In this document: positions 16,166-29,400 of the stretch, one piece after another
Layout: every line of letters starts with the position of its first letter
How positions within the stretch are numbered: the first letter of the stretch is position 1
DNA from: Streptomyces actinomycinicus
Lineage (GTDB): Bacteria; Actinomycetota; Actinomycetes; Streptomycetales; Streptomycetaceae
Assembly: GCF_016741775.1 (NCBI RefSeq)
Contig: NZ_JAERRK010000004.1
Span: 310,001-374,000 of the forward strand
Direction of reading: 5' to 3'
Length of the DNA stretch: 64,000 nt
Made by a program: the position numbers and the translations under genes
The notes under the pieces: generated by a model
Seen by the model: the letters and a program-made list of their open reading frames with translations, nothing else
Databases searched by the model: none
What the model was told of the DNA's origin: nothing

Positions 16166-19100
16166 TCAGCCGGTCACCGTGCTCGTCAGCCACTTCTCGA
16201 CGGCGGCGGCGGTGGCGTCGGCGAAATCCTCCAGGATCGTGAAGTGCGTGCCGGGCACGTCGGCCGGCCGGTGCGCGGCGGGCCAGGTCGCCCGCCAGTC
16301 GTCGGTACCGGTGCCGGTGGCGAAGGATTCCTCGGGCCGTACGAAGAGCACCGGCGCCGCCAGGTCGCCCGGCATGCAGTGCTGGATGAGATCGCTGTAG
16401 CGGCTCATCGCGGCGAGCCGGGCGGTGCCGAAGCCGCCGAGGGACGACTCGCGGTCCAGCATGCCGTCGAACATCTGCCGCCACAGTTCGTCCTTGCCGT
16501 CGTCCCCCGGCAGGTAGGTGTCGAGCAGCACCACGCCGGAGGCCGGGCGTCCGGCCCGCTCCATGAACTCGGCCGCCGCGTGGGCGAACTGGCCGCCGGA
16601 GGAGTAGCCGACGAGGACGTACGGCCGCTCGCCGGGGCAGGCCCGGCGGATGCCCTCGACGACCACCTCCACCACCGCGTCCACCGAGCGCGGCAGCGCC
16701 TCGCCGGGGGCGAAGCCCGGCACGGTGGGCACCAGGACGTCACGGCGGCCCTGGAAGTGCCGGGCGAAACGCGCGTACTGGTGGGCACCGCCGAGGGCCA
16801 TCGGCGACGGCAGGCAGACCAGCCGTGTGCCGTCGTCGCCGCCGTCGTCGCCGCCGGCCGGCCGGACCGGGTCGGCGACGGCCAGCCGGACCGGGTCGGC
16901 GACGGCCAGCCGGACCGGGTCGGCGACGGCACCGAGTTCGGTCAGGGAGTCGAAGCCGGGCAGGATCTCCGCGACGGTACGCAGCAGTTCGATGGCCTGC
17001 GGCATGCGCCCGCCGGCCGCCGCGCGGCGCACCAGCCCGCTGACCGATTCGAGGTCGCCCGCGCCGTCGTCCGGTTCCGGCCCGCCGGCGGCCAGGTGCC
17101 CGCGCAGGGCGGCGGCGAGGGCGGCCGGTGTGCGGTGGTCGAAGACCGAGCCGGCGGGCAGGGTGAAGCCGAGGGTGTCGCCGAGGGCGTTGCGCAGCTC
17201 GGCCGCGGAGACGGAGTCCATGCCGATCTCCAGGAAGACGGCATCGGGCTCGACGGCCTCCGGTCCCGCGTGGCCGAGGACCGCGGCGGCCAGGGCCCGT
17301 ACCGTCTCGGTCAGCAGCGCCTCCTGCTCGGCGGCCGGAATGCCGGCCAGCCGCTGCCGCAACGGTGCCACGCTCCGGGCGGCTGCGCCGGGCGCCGGGC
17401 CGGCGGAGCGGGCCACGTCCGCGAGCGAGCCGGCGGTCCGGGCCACGTCCGCGAGCGAGCCGGCGGTCCGGGCCACGTCCGCGAGCGAGCCGGCGGTCCG
17501 GGCCACGTCCGCGAGCGAGCCGGCGGTCCGAGCCGCGTCCGTCAGTGGGGCGGCGGTCCGGGCCGCGTCCGTCAGTGGGGCGGCGGTCCGAGCCGCGTCC
17601 GTCAGTGGGGCGGCGGTCCGAGCCGCGTCCGTCAGTGGGGCGGCGGTCCGGGCCGCGTCCGTCAGTGGGGCGGCGGTCCGGGCCGCGTCCTCGAGCGGGG
17701 CTGCGGTGAGGGCCACCTCCGAGTCGAGCCAGTACCGCTCGTGCCGGAAGGCGTACGTGGGCAGGTCGGCGCGTGCCGTGCCGGGGAAGAGCGCCGCCCA
17801 GTCGGGGGTGAGACCGTCGGTGTGGAGGCGGGCCAGGCCGGACACGAGGGCCGCCGGCTCGCTCCCGTGGCGCCTGCCGAGGGCGACGAAGACGGTACCG
17901 TCGGCTTCCGCGCACTCGCGGGCGAGGCCGGTCAGCACGGCGTCGGGGCCGAGTTCCACGAAGCGGCCGGCCCCCGCGGCGGTGAGCGCGGCCACGGCAT
18001 CGGCGAACCGTACCGTCTCCCGCACGTGCCGCACCCAGTACCCGGGGTCGCACAGCTCCTCGGGGCCGGCGGGCCGGCCGGTGAGGGCCGACACCACCGG
18101 GACGCCCGGCCGGTGATAGGTCAGCTTCTCCGCCACTGCCCGGAACTCGTCGAGCATGCCGTCCATCAGGGGTGAGTGGAAGGCGTGCGACACGGCGAGG
18201 CGCTTGGTCCTGGCGAAGCCCCCGGCGGCTGCGAGCACCGCCTTCTCGTCGCCCGAGAGGACCACGGAGTCGGGGCCGTTGACGGCGGCGAGCCCGACGC
18301 GGGGGCCGAGCAGCGGCCGTACCTCGTCCTCGGTGGCCTGCACGGCGACCATCGCGCCGCCTTCCGGCAGCGCCTGCATGAGCCGGCCGCGGGCGGCGAC
18401 CAGGGTGCAGGCGTCGTCCAGGTCGACGACGCCGGCCACATGGGCGGCGGCGAGTTCCCCGACGGAGTGCCCGGCCAGGAGGTCGGGCCGTACGCCGAGG
18501 GACTCCAGCAGCCGGAACAGGGCGACCTCGAAGGCGAACAGCGCCGTCTGCGCGTACTGCGTGCGGTGGACGGCGTCGGCGTCGGAGCCCGCCAGCAGCC
18601 CGGCGAGGTCCAGGCCGAGCCGGGCGTCGACGGCGTCGAACGCGTCGGCGAACACCGGGTAGTGGGCGCGCAGTTCGAGACCCATTCCGAGGCGCTGGGC
18701 GCCCTGTCCGCTGAACAGGAACGCCGTGCGGGTCCCCGTCCGTGCCCTGCCCGTCGCTACCGTCGGGGCGGGCGCACCGGCGGCGAGGGAACGCAGGCCG
18801 TTCAGGAGCCGGCCCCGGTCGGCACCGGTGACGGCCGCACGGTGGGCGAACGCGGTGCGCCGGGTGCCGAGCGCCCGGGCAACGGCCGCCGGGTGCAGTC
18901 CTGGCCGCTGCTCCAGGAAGGCGTGCAGACGCTCCGCCTGAGCCGGGAGGGCCGCCGCGGAACGGGCGGACAGAGGCCATACGACGGCCGGGGCGTCCGG
19001 CTCGGGGTCCGGCTCGGGGTCCGTACGGTCCTCCAGGTCCGGTTCCTCGATGACGGTGTGGGCGTTGGTGCCGCTGATCCCGAACGAGGAGATGCCGGCC

Positions 19101-20386
19101 CGGCGCGGGCGGTCCGTCCGGGGCCACTGGCGCTGTTCCGTCAGCAGGCGCACGTCGCCGGCGTCCCAGTCGACCTTGGTGGACGGCTGGTCGACGTGCA
19201 GGGTCCGCGGCAGCACGCCGTGACGCATCGCCAGCACCATCTTGATGACGCCCGCGACACCGGCCGCGGCCTGGGTGTGCCCGATGTTGGACTTCACCGA
19301 CCCCAGCCACAGCGGGACACCGGCGGGCCGGTCCTGGCCATAGGTCGCCAGCAGCGCCTGTGCCTCGATCGGGTCACCCAGCGTCGTACCGGTACCGTGC
19401 GCCTCCACCACGTCCACATCGGCGGCCGACAGCCGGGCCGCCGCCAGCGCCTGCCGGATCACCCGCTGCTGCGAAGGCCCGTTCGGTGCCGTCAGCCCGT
19501 TCGAGGCACCGTCCTGGTTCACCGCGGAACCACGCACGACGGCCAGCACCTCGTGCCCGTTGCGCCGGGCATCCGACAACCGCTCCAGCACCAGGACGCC
19601 CAGCCCCTCGGAGAATCCGGTGCCGGACGCGTCGTCGGCGAAGGAGCGGCACCGCCCGTCCGCGGAGAGGGCGCCCTGCCGGCTGAACTCCACGTACGTG
19701 CCCGGCGAGGCCATCACCGTCACTCCCCCGGCCAGCGCCAGGGTGCACTCGCCCTGGCGCAGCGCCTGGGCGGCCAGGTGCAGGGTGACCAGCGAGGAGG
19801 AGCAGGCCGTGTCGACGGTGAGCGTCGGGCCCTCCAGGCCCAGGGTGTAGGCGACCCGGCCGGAGACGATGCTGCCGGAGCCGAAGCTGCCGAAGTAGTC
19901 GTGGTACATGACGCCCGCGAAGACGCCGGTGCGGCTGCCGCGGAGCGTCACGGGGTCGATGCCGGCGTGCTCCAGTGCCTCCCAGGAGCCCTCCAGCAGC
20001 AGCCGCTGCTGCGGGTCCATGACGAGGGCCTCGTTCGGGGCGATGCCGAAGAAGGCCGCGTCGAAGTCGCCCGCGTCGTGCAGGAATCCGCCCTCGCGGG
20101 TGTAGGAGCGGCCGGGCACGCCCGGTACCGGGTCGTACAGGCCGGGGTCCCAGCCGCGGTCGTCGGGGAACGGGGTGATGCCCTCGCGGCCGTCCGCGAC
20201 CAGACGCCACAGATCCTCGGGGGACCGGACGCCGCCCGGGTAGCGGCAGGCCATGCCGACGATGGCGACGGGCTCCCGGGCCGCCGCGGTCAGCTCACGG
20301 TTGCGTTCCCGCAGCCGCTCGATCTCCTTCAGCGAGGCGCGCAGTGCCTCGACCATCCTGGTGTCCGGCTTCTCGGCCTCGGCCAT
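16166..20386 (-). CDS. Type I PKS, terminal module KS-AT-ACP-TE
   Basis: 1406 residues. A docking coiled coil (about 1-35) precedes a ketosynthase with active Cys near 193 in DTACSSSLV, a His in [10 protein letters not shown] and NIGHTQ. The acyltransferase has GHSVGE (near 638) and HAFH (near 735), the malonyl-CoA pattern. No DH or KR follows; residues about 895-995 are ten 10-residue repeats. The ACP serine is near 1058 in GMDSVSA. The thioesterase from about 1170 has nucleophile Ser near 1261 in GYSSGG and His in PGTHFT. It adds an unreduced unit and releases the chain, presumably as a beta-keto macrolactam. ATG 20386 follows GGAAGAGG, 34 bp after the preceding PKS gene. Confidence 0.95.
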   Translation of the reverse strand: MAEAEKPDTRMVEALRASLKEIERLRERNRELTAAAREPVAIVGMACRYPGGVRSPEDLWRLVADGREGITPFPDDRGWDPGLYDPVPGVPGRSYTREGGFLHDAGDFDAAFFGIAPNEALVMDPQQRLLLEGSWEALEHAGIDPVTLRGSRTGVFAGVMYHDYFGSFGSGSIVSGRVAYTLGLEGPTLTVDTACSSSLVTLHLAAQALRQGECTLALAGGVTVMASPGTYVEFSRQGALSADGRCRSFADDASGTGFSEGLGVLVLERLSDARRNGHEVLAVVRGSAVNQDGASNGLTAPNGPSQQRVIRQALAAARLSAADVDVVEAHGTGTTLGDPIEAQALLATYGQDRPAGVPLWLGSVKSNIGHTQAAAGVAGVIKMVLAMRHGVLPRTLHVDQPSTKVDWDAGDVRLLTEQRQWPRTDRPRRAGISSFGISGTNAHTVIEEPDLEDRTDPEPDPEPDAPAVVWPLSARSAAALPAQAERLHAFLEQRPGLHPAAVARALGTRRTAFAHRAAVTGADRGRLLNGLRSLAAGAPAPTVATGRARTGTRTAFLFSGQGAQRLGMGLELRAHYPVFADAFDAVDARLGLDLAGLLAGSDADAVHRTQYAQTALFAFEVALFRLLESLGVRPDLLAGHSVGELAAAHVAGVVDLDDACTLVAARGRLMQALPEGGAMVAVQATEDEVRPLLGPRVGLAAVNGPDSVVLSGDEKAVLAAAGGFARTKRLAVSHAFHSPLMDGMLDEFRAVAEKLTYHRPGVPVVSALTGRPAGPEELCDPGYWVRHVRETVRFADAVAALTAAGAGRFVELGPDAVLTGLARECAEADGTVFVALGRRHGSEPAALVSGLARLHTDGLTPDWAALFPGTARADLPTYAFRHERYWLDSEVALTAAPLEDAARTAAPLTDAARTAAPLTDAARTAAPLTDAARTAAPLTDAARTAAPLTDAARTAGSLADVARTAGSLADVARTAGSLADVARTAGSLADVARSAGPAPGAAARSVAPLRQRLAGIPAAEQEALLTETVRALAAAVLGHAGPEAVEPDAVFLEIGMDSVSAAELRNALGDTLGFTLPAGSVFDHRTPAALAAALRGHLAAGGPEPDDGAGDLESVSGLVRRAAAGGRMPQAIELLRTVAEILPGFDSLTELGAVADPVRLAVADPVRLAVADPVRPAGGDDGGDDGTRLVCLPSPMALGGAHQYARFARHFQGRRDVLVPTVPGFAPGEALPRSVDAVVEVVVEGIRRACPGERPYVLVGYSSGGQFAHAAAEFMERAGRPASGVVLLDTYLPGDDGKDELWRQMFDGMLDRESSLGGFGTARLAAMSRYSDLIQHCMPGDLAAPVLFVRPEESFATGTGTDDWRATWPAAHRPADVPGTHFTILEDFADATAAAVEKWLTSTVTG
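16861..16930. repeat. Three 24-bp tandem repeats inside the terminal PKS gene
   Basis: The unit GCCGGACCGGGTCGGCGACG plus GCCA occurs at 16861-16884, 16885-16908 and (nearly complete) 16909-16930. It encodes three copies of VADPVRLA, between the ACP and the thioesterase domain. A short DDGG repeat adjoins it. Confidence 0.9.
17401..17700. repeat. Ten 30-bp tandem repeats inside the terminal PKS gene
   Basis: Ten units of exactly 30 bp start at 17401 and follow every 30 bp. Four (17401-17520) encode [14 protein letters not shown] decapeptides; six (17521-17700) encode [14 protein letters not shown] ones. The frame stays open throughout. They occupy the place between AT and ACP where other modules carry DH and KR. 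Confidence 0.95.
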
Positions 20387-20420
20387 GGTCCTCTTCCTTG
20401 TCGCAGGGTCGCAGGCGTCG

Positions 20421-23400
20421 TCACAGGGCGTCGTCGTCCCCGACGAGACCGTCGAGCGCCATGCCGATCAGGCTCTCCGCGTCCATCGCGTCGATCGACG
20501 CGCGGCTGGGTCCGCCGGTTGCGGCCGGCTCCGGCACGGCCCGCAGTCCGGCCAGTTCGAGCAGGCTGTCCAGCAGGCCGGCCTCGCGTAGCCGTCCCAC
20601 CGGGATGGCGGCGAGCGCCGCCCGCACGGTGCCCTCCTCGTCGCGCGGGCCGTCCGTGGTGCGCGGGGCCAGCTCGGCTGCGAGGTGGCCGGTGAGCGCG
20701 GCCGGGCTGGGGTGGTCGAAGACCAGCGTGGCGGTCAGCCTCAGGCCGGTGGCCTCGTTGAGCCGGTTACGGAACTCCACGGCGGTCAGCGAATCGAAGC
20801 CGAGGTCCTTGAAGGGCAGGCCGGCGTCGAACTCCTCGATGCCGAGCACCGCCTGGGCCTCGTCCTGCACCAGCCGCAGCAGCCGTTCGGACCGCTCCTC
20901 GGGGGTGAGTCCGGACAGTTCGCGGCGCAGCGCCGACGAGGCGGCCGGCGCCGCGGGGCCGGTCGGGCGCGGTGCCCGGACCAGGGAGCGCAGCAGCGGG
21001 GCGACGCGGGCGGCCTCGCGCGGGGCGAGGTCCAGGCGGGCCGGCAGCAGGACCGGTTCGGCGCGGCCCACCGCCGTGTCGAACAGGGCGAGTCCCGCCT
21101 GGGCGTCGAGGGCCTGCACACCGCCGGAGGCGATGCGGCGGGCGTCGGTGCCGGCGAGCCGGTCGGCCATGCCGCCGCTGCCCGCCCAGGCACCCCAGGC
21201 GAGCGAGACCGCGGGCAGGCCCAGCGAGCGGCGGTGGGCGGCGAGGGCGTCGAGGAAGGTGTTGCCGGCGGCGTAGCCGGACTGGCCGGGGCTGCCCAGC
21301 AGGCCGGCCGCGGAGGAGAACAGCACGAACGCCGTCAGCGGCCGCTCCCTGGTCAGCTCGTGCAGGTGCCAGGCGGCGTCCAGCTTCGGCCGCAGCACCG
21401 CGTCCAGCCGCTCGGGCGTGAGCGAGGTCAGGACGGCGTCGGCGACGACGCCCGCGGTGTGGACGACCGCGGAGACCGGGTACTCGTCCAGGGCCCGGGC
21501 GAGGGCGGCGCGGTCGGCGGCGTCGCAGGCGACGACGGTGACGCGGGCGCCGAGCGCGCCCAGTTCCTCGGCGAGCCCGGCCGCGCCGGGCGCCTCGGGC
21601 CCGCCGCGGCTGAGCAGCACCAGCCGCTCCGCGCCGTGCGCGGTCACCAGGTGCCGGGCGACCAGCCGGCCCAGGGCGCCGGTGCCGCCGGTGACGAGGA
21701 CCCCGCCGGACCAGTCGGCCGGGGCGGGCTGGGCCTGGCGCGGAGCGCGCACCAGCCGGGGCACGCTCAACTCTCCTGATCGCAGGGCCAGTTGGGGTTC
21801 GCCGGTCGCGACCGCGGAGGGCAGCAGGCGGCGGGAGGCGTCCGTGTCGTCCAGGTCGGCGAGGACCAGCCGGTCGGGGTGCTCGGCCTGGGCGGAGCGG
21901 ACGAGGCCCCACGCGGCGGCGGCGCCGGGATCGGTGACGTCCCCGGGGCCGGCGGCTCCGCGCGTCGCCACGACCAGCGTGGTGCCGGCGAAGCGGGCGT
22001 CGCCCAGCCAGTCCTGCACCAGGGCGAGCAACTGCCCGGCACCGGCCCTGGTCCCGTCCGGTCCGTGACCCCCGGTGTGGAGCAGGACCAGGGTGTCGGG
22101 TGCCTGTCCGGCGGCCTCGGCGAGGCCGTCGGCGACGTCGGCCTCGGCGACCTCCCCGGCCAGCGCGCCGGCCAGTTCGTGCCGGCCGGGGCCGAGCACC
22201 GTCCAGTGTCCGGCCTGGGGGGCGGCGGGCACGGGGACGGGCACCCAGTCGAGGGCGAAGAGGTCCTCGTGTCCGCCCGCGGCGGCAGCGGCGATCCGCT
22301 CGGGGTCCACCTCGCGCAGCGACAGGGACGCCACCCGCAGCACCGGCCGGCCGGTCTCGTCGGCGGCCTCGATGCGCACCGCGCCCGTGCCGGCCGGGGC
22401 GATGCGCACCCGCAGGGCGGTCGCGCCGCGGGCGTACAGCTCGACCCCGTTCCAGGCGAAGGGCAGCGTCATGCGTGCCCCGGCTCCGGCGCGCAGCCCG
22501 ATCGTGTGCAGGGCGGTGTCGAACAGCGCGGGGTGCAGGCCGAACGCGGCGGTGTCGGCGGGGACGGCGACCTCGGCGTACGCCTCGTCACCACGCCGCC
22601 AGGCCGATCGCAGGCCCTGGAAGCGGGGCCCGTAGCCGGCGCCCAGCTCCGCCAGCCGGTCGTAGACGCCGTCCAGGGCGACGGGTTCGGCGCCCGGCGG
22701 CGGCCAGGCGGTGAGGCCGTGCGCGGGCTCTACCCCGGCGGGCCGCAGGGTGCCAGTGGCGTGGGTGGTCCACGGGTCGCCGTCTGCCGCGGCGGCGTAC
22801 ACGTGGAAGGGGCGGGCGCCGGTCGCGTCGGGCTCGCCGACCGTGCACTGCAGGCGTACGGCGCCGTCCTCGGGCAGGAGGAGCGGTTCGGTGACGGTCA
22901 GGTCCTCCACCGTGCCGCAGCCGACGCGGGCGCCGGCGGCGAGGGCCATCTCGACGAAGGCGGTGCCCGGCAGCAGCGGCACTCCCCCGACGGCGTGGTC
23001 CGCCAGCCACGGCTGGTCGGCGAGGGACAGCCGGCCCGTGTACAGGGTGCCGTCGGCGCCGGCGAGTTCGACGGCGGTGCCGAGCAGCGGGTGGTCGGCG
23101 GCCGGACGCGGCAGGCCGACGTCACCGGTCATCCAGTAGCGGCTGCGCCGGAAGGCGTAGGTGGGCAGGTCCGAGCCGTCGCGGTGGGGCAGCAGGGCCG
23201 CCCAGTCGACGGCGGCGCCGTGCACGTGCAGCGCGGCGAGCCCGGCGAGCAGGGCCTCGGTCTCCTCGCGGTCCTTGCGCAGCAGGGGTACGACGGCCGT
23301 CCCGTCGGGCAGGCACTCGCGCGCCGCCGCGGTCAGCGCGCCGCCGGGGCCGACCTCCGCGAAGTGCCGGGCGCCGGCCCCGTGCAGTGCGGTGACGGCG

Positions 23401-26400
23401 TCGGCGAAGCGTACGGTCTCGCGGGCGTGCCGCACCCAGTGGTCGGGGCCGGCGAGTTCGCCGCCGGACGCCGGTTCGCCGGTGAGGGTGGACACCAGCG
23501 GGATGCGCGGCGTGCCGTACGACAGGGACGCGGCGATCTCGCGGAACTCCTCCAGCATCGGGTCCATCAGGGCGGAGTGGAAGGCGTGGCTGACGGTCAG
23601 CTCCCTGGTGTGCTCGAAGCGGGCGGCCAGGGCGCGGGCCGGTCCGGCGGGGCCGGAGACGACGACGGACGCGGGCCCGTTGACGGCGGCCATCGCCACG
23701 CCGTCGCCCAGCAGGGGCGCGATCTCCTCCTCGGTGGCGCGCACGGCGATCATCGCGCCGCCCTCGGGCAGGGCCTGCATGAGGCGTCCCCGGGCGGCGA
23801 CGAGCGTGCAGGCGTCCTCGAGGCCGAGCACGCCGGCGGCATGGGCGGCGGCGAACTCGCCGACGGAGTGCCCGGCGAGCAGGTCGGGCCGCACGCCGAA
23901 CGACTCCAGCAGCCGGTACAGGGCCACTTCCACGGCGAACAGCGCGGGCTGGGTGTACGCGGTGCGTTCCAGCAGCTCGGCGGAGTCCAGGACGTCGGTG
24001 AGGGGCCGGTCGAGGAGTGGGTCCAGGTGGGCCCTGACCTCGTCGAACGCGGCGGCGAAGGCGGGGAAGGACGCGGCGAGGCGGGTGCCCATGCCGGGCA
24101 GCTGGGAGCCCTGGCCGGAGAAGAGGAAGGCGAGCCGGCCGTCGCCGGCGGTACCGAGGACGCCGGCCTGGGGCGTGCGGCCCTCCGCGACGGCCCGGAC
24201 GCCGGCGGTCAGTTCGTCCCGGGTGCGGCCGAGGACGGCGGCCCGGTGGCCGAGCCGGGTACGGGTGTGGGCGAGCGCGCCGGCCAGGTGGTGCGGGTCG
24301 GCGTCCGGGACGGTGGACAGGTGCTCCAGCAGGCGGCCGGCCTGGGCGCGCAGGGCGTCCGGGGTGTGCCCGGAGAGCAGCCACGGCACGGTGCCGGTGG
24401 CCGGGCGGGCGGGCTCCGGGGCCGGCTCCTCGGCTGGTGCGGCCTCGATGATCACGTGGGCGTTGGTGCCGGAGATTCCGAAGGAGGAGACGCCGGCGCG
24501 GCGCGGGCGGCCCGGGTCGGGCCAGGGGCGGGACTCGGCGAGCAGCCGGACGTTGCCGCCCTCCCACTCCACGTGCCGCGAGGGCCGGTCGATGCCGAGG
24601 CTGGCGGGCAGGGTCTCGTTGCGGATGGCCTCGACCATCTTGATGACGCCGGCGACGCCTGCGGCGGCCTGGGTGTGGCCCAGGTTGGACTTGACTGAGC
24701 CGAGCCACAGCGGGCGGTCCTCGGTGTGCTCGGCGCCGTAGGTGGCGATCAGCGCCTGGGCTTCGATGGGGTCGCCGAGGGTGGTGCCGGTGCCGTGGGC
24801 CTCGACCACGTCGACCTCGCCCGCCCCGACGCCGGCCGCGTGCAGGGCGCGGCGGATGACGCGCTGCTGGGCGGGGCCGTTGGGGGCGCTGATGCCGTTG
24901 GAGGCGCCGTCCTGGTTGACGGCGGTGCCGCGCAGCACGGCGAGGATCCTGCGGCCGTTGCGGCGGGCGTCGGAGAGCCGCTCCAGCAGGAGTACGCCGG
25001 CGCCCTCACCGAATCCGGTGCCGTCGGCGGCGTCCGCGAAGGGCTTGCAGCGGCCGTCCCGGGACAGGCCGCGGTGCCGGCTGAACTCCACGAAGGTGCC
25101 CGGAGTGGCCATGACGGTCACTCCGCCGGCCAGTGCCAGCGAGCAGTCGCCCTGCCGGAGCGACTGGGCGGCCAGGTGCAGCGCCACCAGCGACGACGAG
25201 CAGGCCGTGTCGACGGACAGGGTCGGTCCCTGAAGGCCGAGGGTGTAGGCGACGCGGCCGGAGACCACGCTGCCGGAGCCGAAGCTGCCGAAGTAGTCGT
25301 GGTACATCACGCCCGCGAACACGCCGGTGTCGGAGCCGCGCAGGCTCGCGGGGTCGATGGAGGCGCGTTCCAGTGCCTCCCAGGAGGTCTCCAGCAGCAG
25401 TCGCTGCTGGGGGTCGGTGACGAGGGCTTCTTCGTCGTCCATGGCGAAGAACGCCGGGTCGAAGTCGGCGGCGTCGTAGAGGAAGGCGCCGTGCCGGGTG
25501 TAGCTGGTGCCGGGTCGGTCCAGTGTCGGGTCGTACAGGTTCTCGACGTCCCAGCCGCGGTCGGCAGGGAACTCGCCGACGGCGTCGCGGCCTTCGGCCA
25601 CCATCCGCCACAGCTCCTCGGGCGAGCCGATGCCGCCGGGGAAGCGGCAGGCCATGCCGATGACGGCGATCGGTTCGCCGGCGGCGGCGTCCCGCGGTGC
25701 GGTGCGGGCGGTGACGTCGGCGAGGGTGCCGGTGAGTTCGCCGTGCAGGTGCCTCGCCAGTTCGGCCGGGGTCGGGTGGTCGAAGACGAGGGTGGCGGGC
25801 AGGCGGAGGCCGGTGGCCGCGTTGAGCCGGTTGCGCAGTTCCACGGCCGCCAGGGAGTCGAAGCCGAGTTCCCGGAAGGCGAGGGTGCGGCCGATGTCCT
25901 GGGCGGAGCGGTAGCCGAGGATGGTCGCGACGTGGCTCTGCACGAGTTCGGTGAGGAACGGTTCGCGTTCGCCTTCCAGCAGCCCGGCGAGCCGCTCCCG
26001 CAGGGCGTCGGCGCCGCCGGCCGCGCTCCGGCCGGTGGCCGCACCGGCCCGCCGCACGGGCACGAGGGCGCGGAACAGCGGGGCCAGGCCGTCGCCCTGG
26101 GCGCGCAGGGAGGCCAGGTCCAGCTTCACCGGCAGGACGGCGGGGTCGTCGCCGCGCAGGGCGGCGTCGAAGAGGGCGACGCCCTCAGCGGTCTCCAGGG
26201 GGGCGACACCGCCGCGGGCGATGCGCGTGAGGTCGGTCTCGCCGAGGGTGCCGGTCATGCCGCCGGCCTGTGCCCACAGCCCCCAGGCCAGGGAGTGCGC
26301 GGGCAGTCCGAGGGCCCGGCGGTGCACGGCGAGCGCGTCCAGGTAGGCGTTTGCGGCGGCGTAGTTCGCCTGGCCCGGCGAGCCGAGCGTGGCGGCGGAC

Positions 26401-29400
26401 GAGGAGAACAGCACGAACGCCGACAGGTCCAGGTCCGCGGTGAGTTCGTGCAGGTTCCAGGCGGCGTCGACCTTCGGCCGGAACACGGTGTCGATGCGCT
26501 CCGGGGTCAGTGAGCCGAGCACGCCGTCGGCGAGGACGCCGGCCGCGTGGATCACGGCGGTCAGCGGCCGGTCGGCCGGTACGGCGTCCAGCACGGCGGC
26601 GAGCGCGGCCCGGTCGGCGACGTCGCAGGCGACGCTCGTCACCTCGGTGCCCAGGGCGGTGAGTTCGGCCACCAGGTCGTCGGTGGCACCGCTGCGGCTG
26701 AGCAGCAGCAGGTGCCGGACGTCCCGCTCGGCGACCAGGTGCCGGGCGAGGATCCGGCCGAGGGCACCGGTGGCGCCGGTGAGCAGGACGGTCCCGGCAC
26801 CTGGTGCTCCGGCGCCGGGGGCCGCATCCGGCTCGTCCGTGGTGGCGCGGGCCAGCCGGGGCGCAAGCCAGCCGCCGTCCCGGTACGCCAGATGCGGCTC
26901 GCCGGTGGCCACCGCCTCGGCCAGTTCCTCGGCGTGCAGCTCCTGTGCGGACTCGACCAGCACGATGCGGCCGGGGTTCTCCGACTGGGCCGAGCGGACC
27001 AGGCCGCCGACCGCGGCGCCGGCCGGGTCGGTGCCGGTGACGACCACGAGGGCGGTGCCCGGCACCGGGGCTCCCCCCGCCGCGGCGTCGTCCGCGAGCC
27101 GGGTGCGCAGCTCGTCCAGGACGGTGCCGACGGCGGCCCGGGTCTCGGCGGCCGTCACACCGGCCGGGGCGCGGACCACCTCCGGTGCCGGCGTGCCCAC
27201 GGTCGCTGCCGGGGCCGGTGTCCAGTCGACGCGGTACAGCGCGCCGGCGCGGGCCGAACGGGCCGCGGCCTCCAGCGCCTCGGTCCTGAGGGGGCGCAGG
27301 GTCAGCGAGTCGACGGTGGCGACGGGTGCGCCCGTGGGGTCGGCGAGGGTGAGCGAGACCGTGCCCTCGCCGGTGGGCCGGACGCGGACGCGCAGCGCGG
27401 TCGCGCCGGTGGCGTACAGCCGCACCCCGGACCAGGCGAAGGGCAGCAGGGCCTCGTCGCCCGCTGCGCCGGTGAGGCCGACGGTGTGCAGGGCGGCGTC
27501 CGACAGGGCCGGGTGCAGTCCGAAGCCGTCGGGTACGGCGTCGGTGGCGACCTCCGCGTACAGGCCGTCGGCGTCGCGCCAGGCGGCGTGCAGGCCCTGG
27601 AACAGCGGGCCGTAGCCGAGACCGAGGGCGGCGAGTTCGTCGTACAGGCCGTCCAGCGGTACGGGTTCGGCGCCCTGCGGGGGCCATGCGGTGGCGGGGT
27701 CGCCGGTGGCCGGGGCGCCGGTGTCCGGGAGGGTGCCGGTCGGGGCGAGCAGGCCGTCGGCGTGCCGGGTCCACGGCAGGTCCTCGTCGGGGTCCTCCGG
27801 ACGCGACCAGATGGCGACCGGGCGGGTCTCGCCCTCGGGCGGGCCGACGACGACCTGGAGCTGGACGGCGCCGTGGTCGGGCAGGACCAGCGGTGCGTGC
27901 AGGGTGAGTTCGGCGATGTCGCCGCAGCCGACCTGGTCGCCTGCGCGCAGCGCGAGTTCCAGGTGGCCGGTGCCGGGGAAGAGCAGCCGGCCGCCGACCC
28001 GGTGGTCCGCCAGCCACGGCTGGGTGCCCGGGGAGAGGCGGCCGGTGAGGACGGCGCCCTCGCTGTCGGCCCGTACCATCGCGGCGCCGAGCAGGGCGTG
28101 GTCGGTGGGGGCGAGGCCGGCGGAGGTGACGTCGGCGCCGCTCGCGGTGCTGTCGAGCCAGTACCGCTCGTGCTGGAAGGCGTACCCGGGCAGCGGGACG
28201 CGGCGCGGCCGGCGGCCCTCGGCGACGGCGGTCCAGTCGACCGTGGCGCCCTGGGTGAAGGCCTCGCCCAGGGAGGTCAGCAGCCGGCCCCGGCCGCCCT
28301 CGTCGCGGCGCAGGGAGCCGACGGCGGCCACGGCGTCGTCGGTCTCCTGGATGCCGACGGTCAGCACGGGGTGCGGGCTGGACTCGACGAACAGGTGGTG
28401 TCCGTCGGCGACGGCGGCCCGTACGGCCTGCTCGAACAGCACGGTTCCGCGCAGGTTGGTGTACCAGTATCCGGCGCCGAGTTCCGCGGTGTCGACCGGG
28501 CCGCCGGTGACCGTCGAGTAGAACGGCACCCGGGTGCTGCGCGGCTCGATGCCGTCGAGGACGTCCGCCAGGCGTTCGCGCAGGGTCTCGACGTGGGCGC
28601 TGTGGGAGGCGTAGTCCACGGGCAGGCGCTTGGCACGGACCTTCTCCTTACGGAGCCGTGCGAGGAGTTCGTCCAGGGCGTCGGAGTCGCCGGACACCAC
28701 CGTGGAGGCGGCGCCGTTGACGGCGGCGACCGACAGCCGGCCGTCCCAGGCGGCGAGCCGGGCGCGGACCGCGTCGGCGCCCTCACCGACGGACATCATG
28801 CCGCCCGAGCCGGACAGCAGCTCGGCGATGGCCCGGGAGCGCAGGGCGACGACGCGGGCACCGTCCTCCAGCGACAGGGCGCCGACCGCGCAGGCCGCGG
28901 CGATCTCGCCCTGCGAGTGGCCGATGACGGCGGCCGGGGTGACGCCGTAGGTGCTCCAGGTGTGCGCCAGGGAGACCATGACGGCCCACAGCAGCGGCTG
29001 GACGACGTCGACGCGGTCGAGATCGCCGCGCAGCTCGGTGGGGAAGTCCCAGTCGGTGTGCGGTGCCAGGGCAGTGGCGCACTCGGTCATGCGGGCGGCG
29101 AACGCCGGGCACTCTTCGAGGAGTGCGGTGGCCATGCCGGGCCACTGGGAGCCCTGGCCGGGGAAGACGAACACGGGCCGGGCGCGGCCGGGCGCGGTGC
29201 CTTCGGCGAGGTTGCGGGCGGTGGTGCCGTCGGCCAGCGCGGCCAGGGCGCCGCGCAGCTCGGCCGGGTCGGCCCCGGTGATCGAGGCGCGGTGCGCGAA
29301 GCGGGCCCGGGTGGTGGCCAGGGACCAGCCGATGTCGGACGGGTCGAGTCCGGGGTGCGTGTCGAGGTGGCCGAGGAGTGCGGCGGCCTGGCCGGCGAGC

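Noticed and set aside
17401..17700. Possible CRISPR array
   Set aside because: Units are contiguous 30-bp repeats without unique spacers and lie in frame inside a PKS gene; no cas genes are near.
16034..18175. Plus-strand open frame with Gly/Arg repeats opposite the terminal PKS
   Set aside because: Its repeats are simply the reverse reading of the 30-bp array; the coding strand carries KS, AT, ACP and TE domains.
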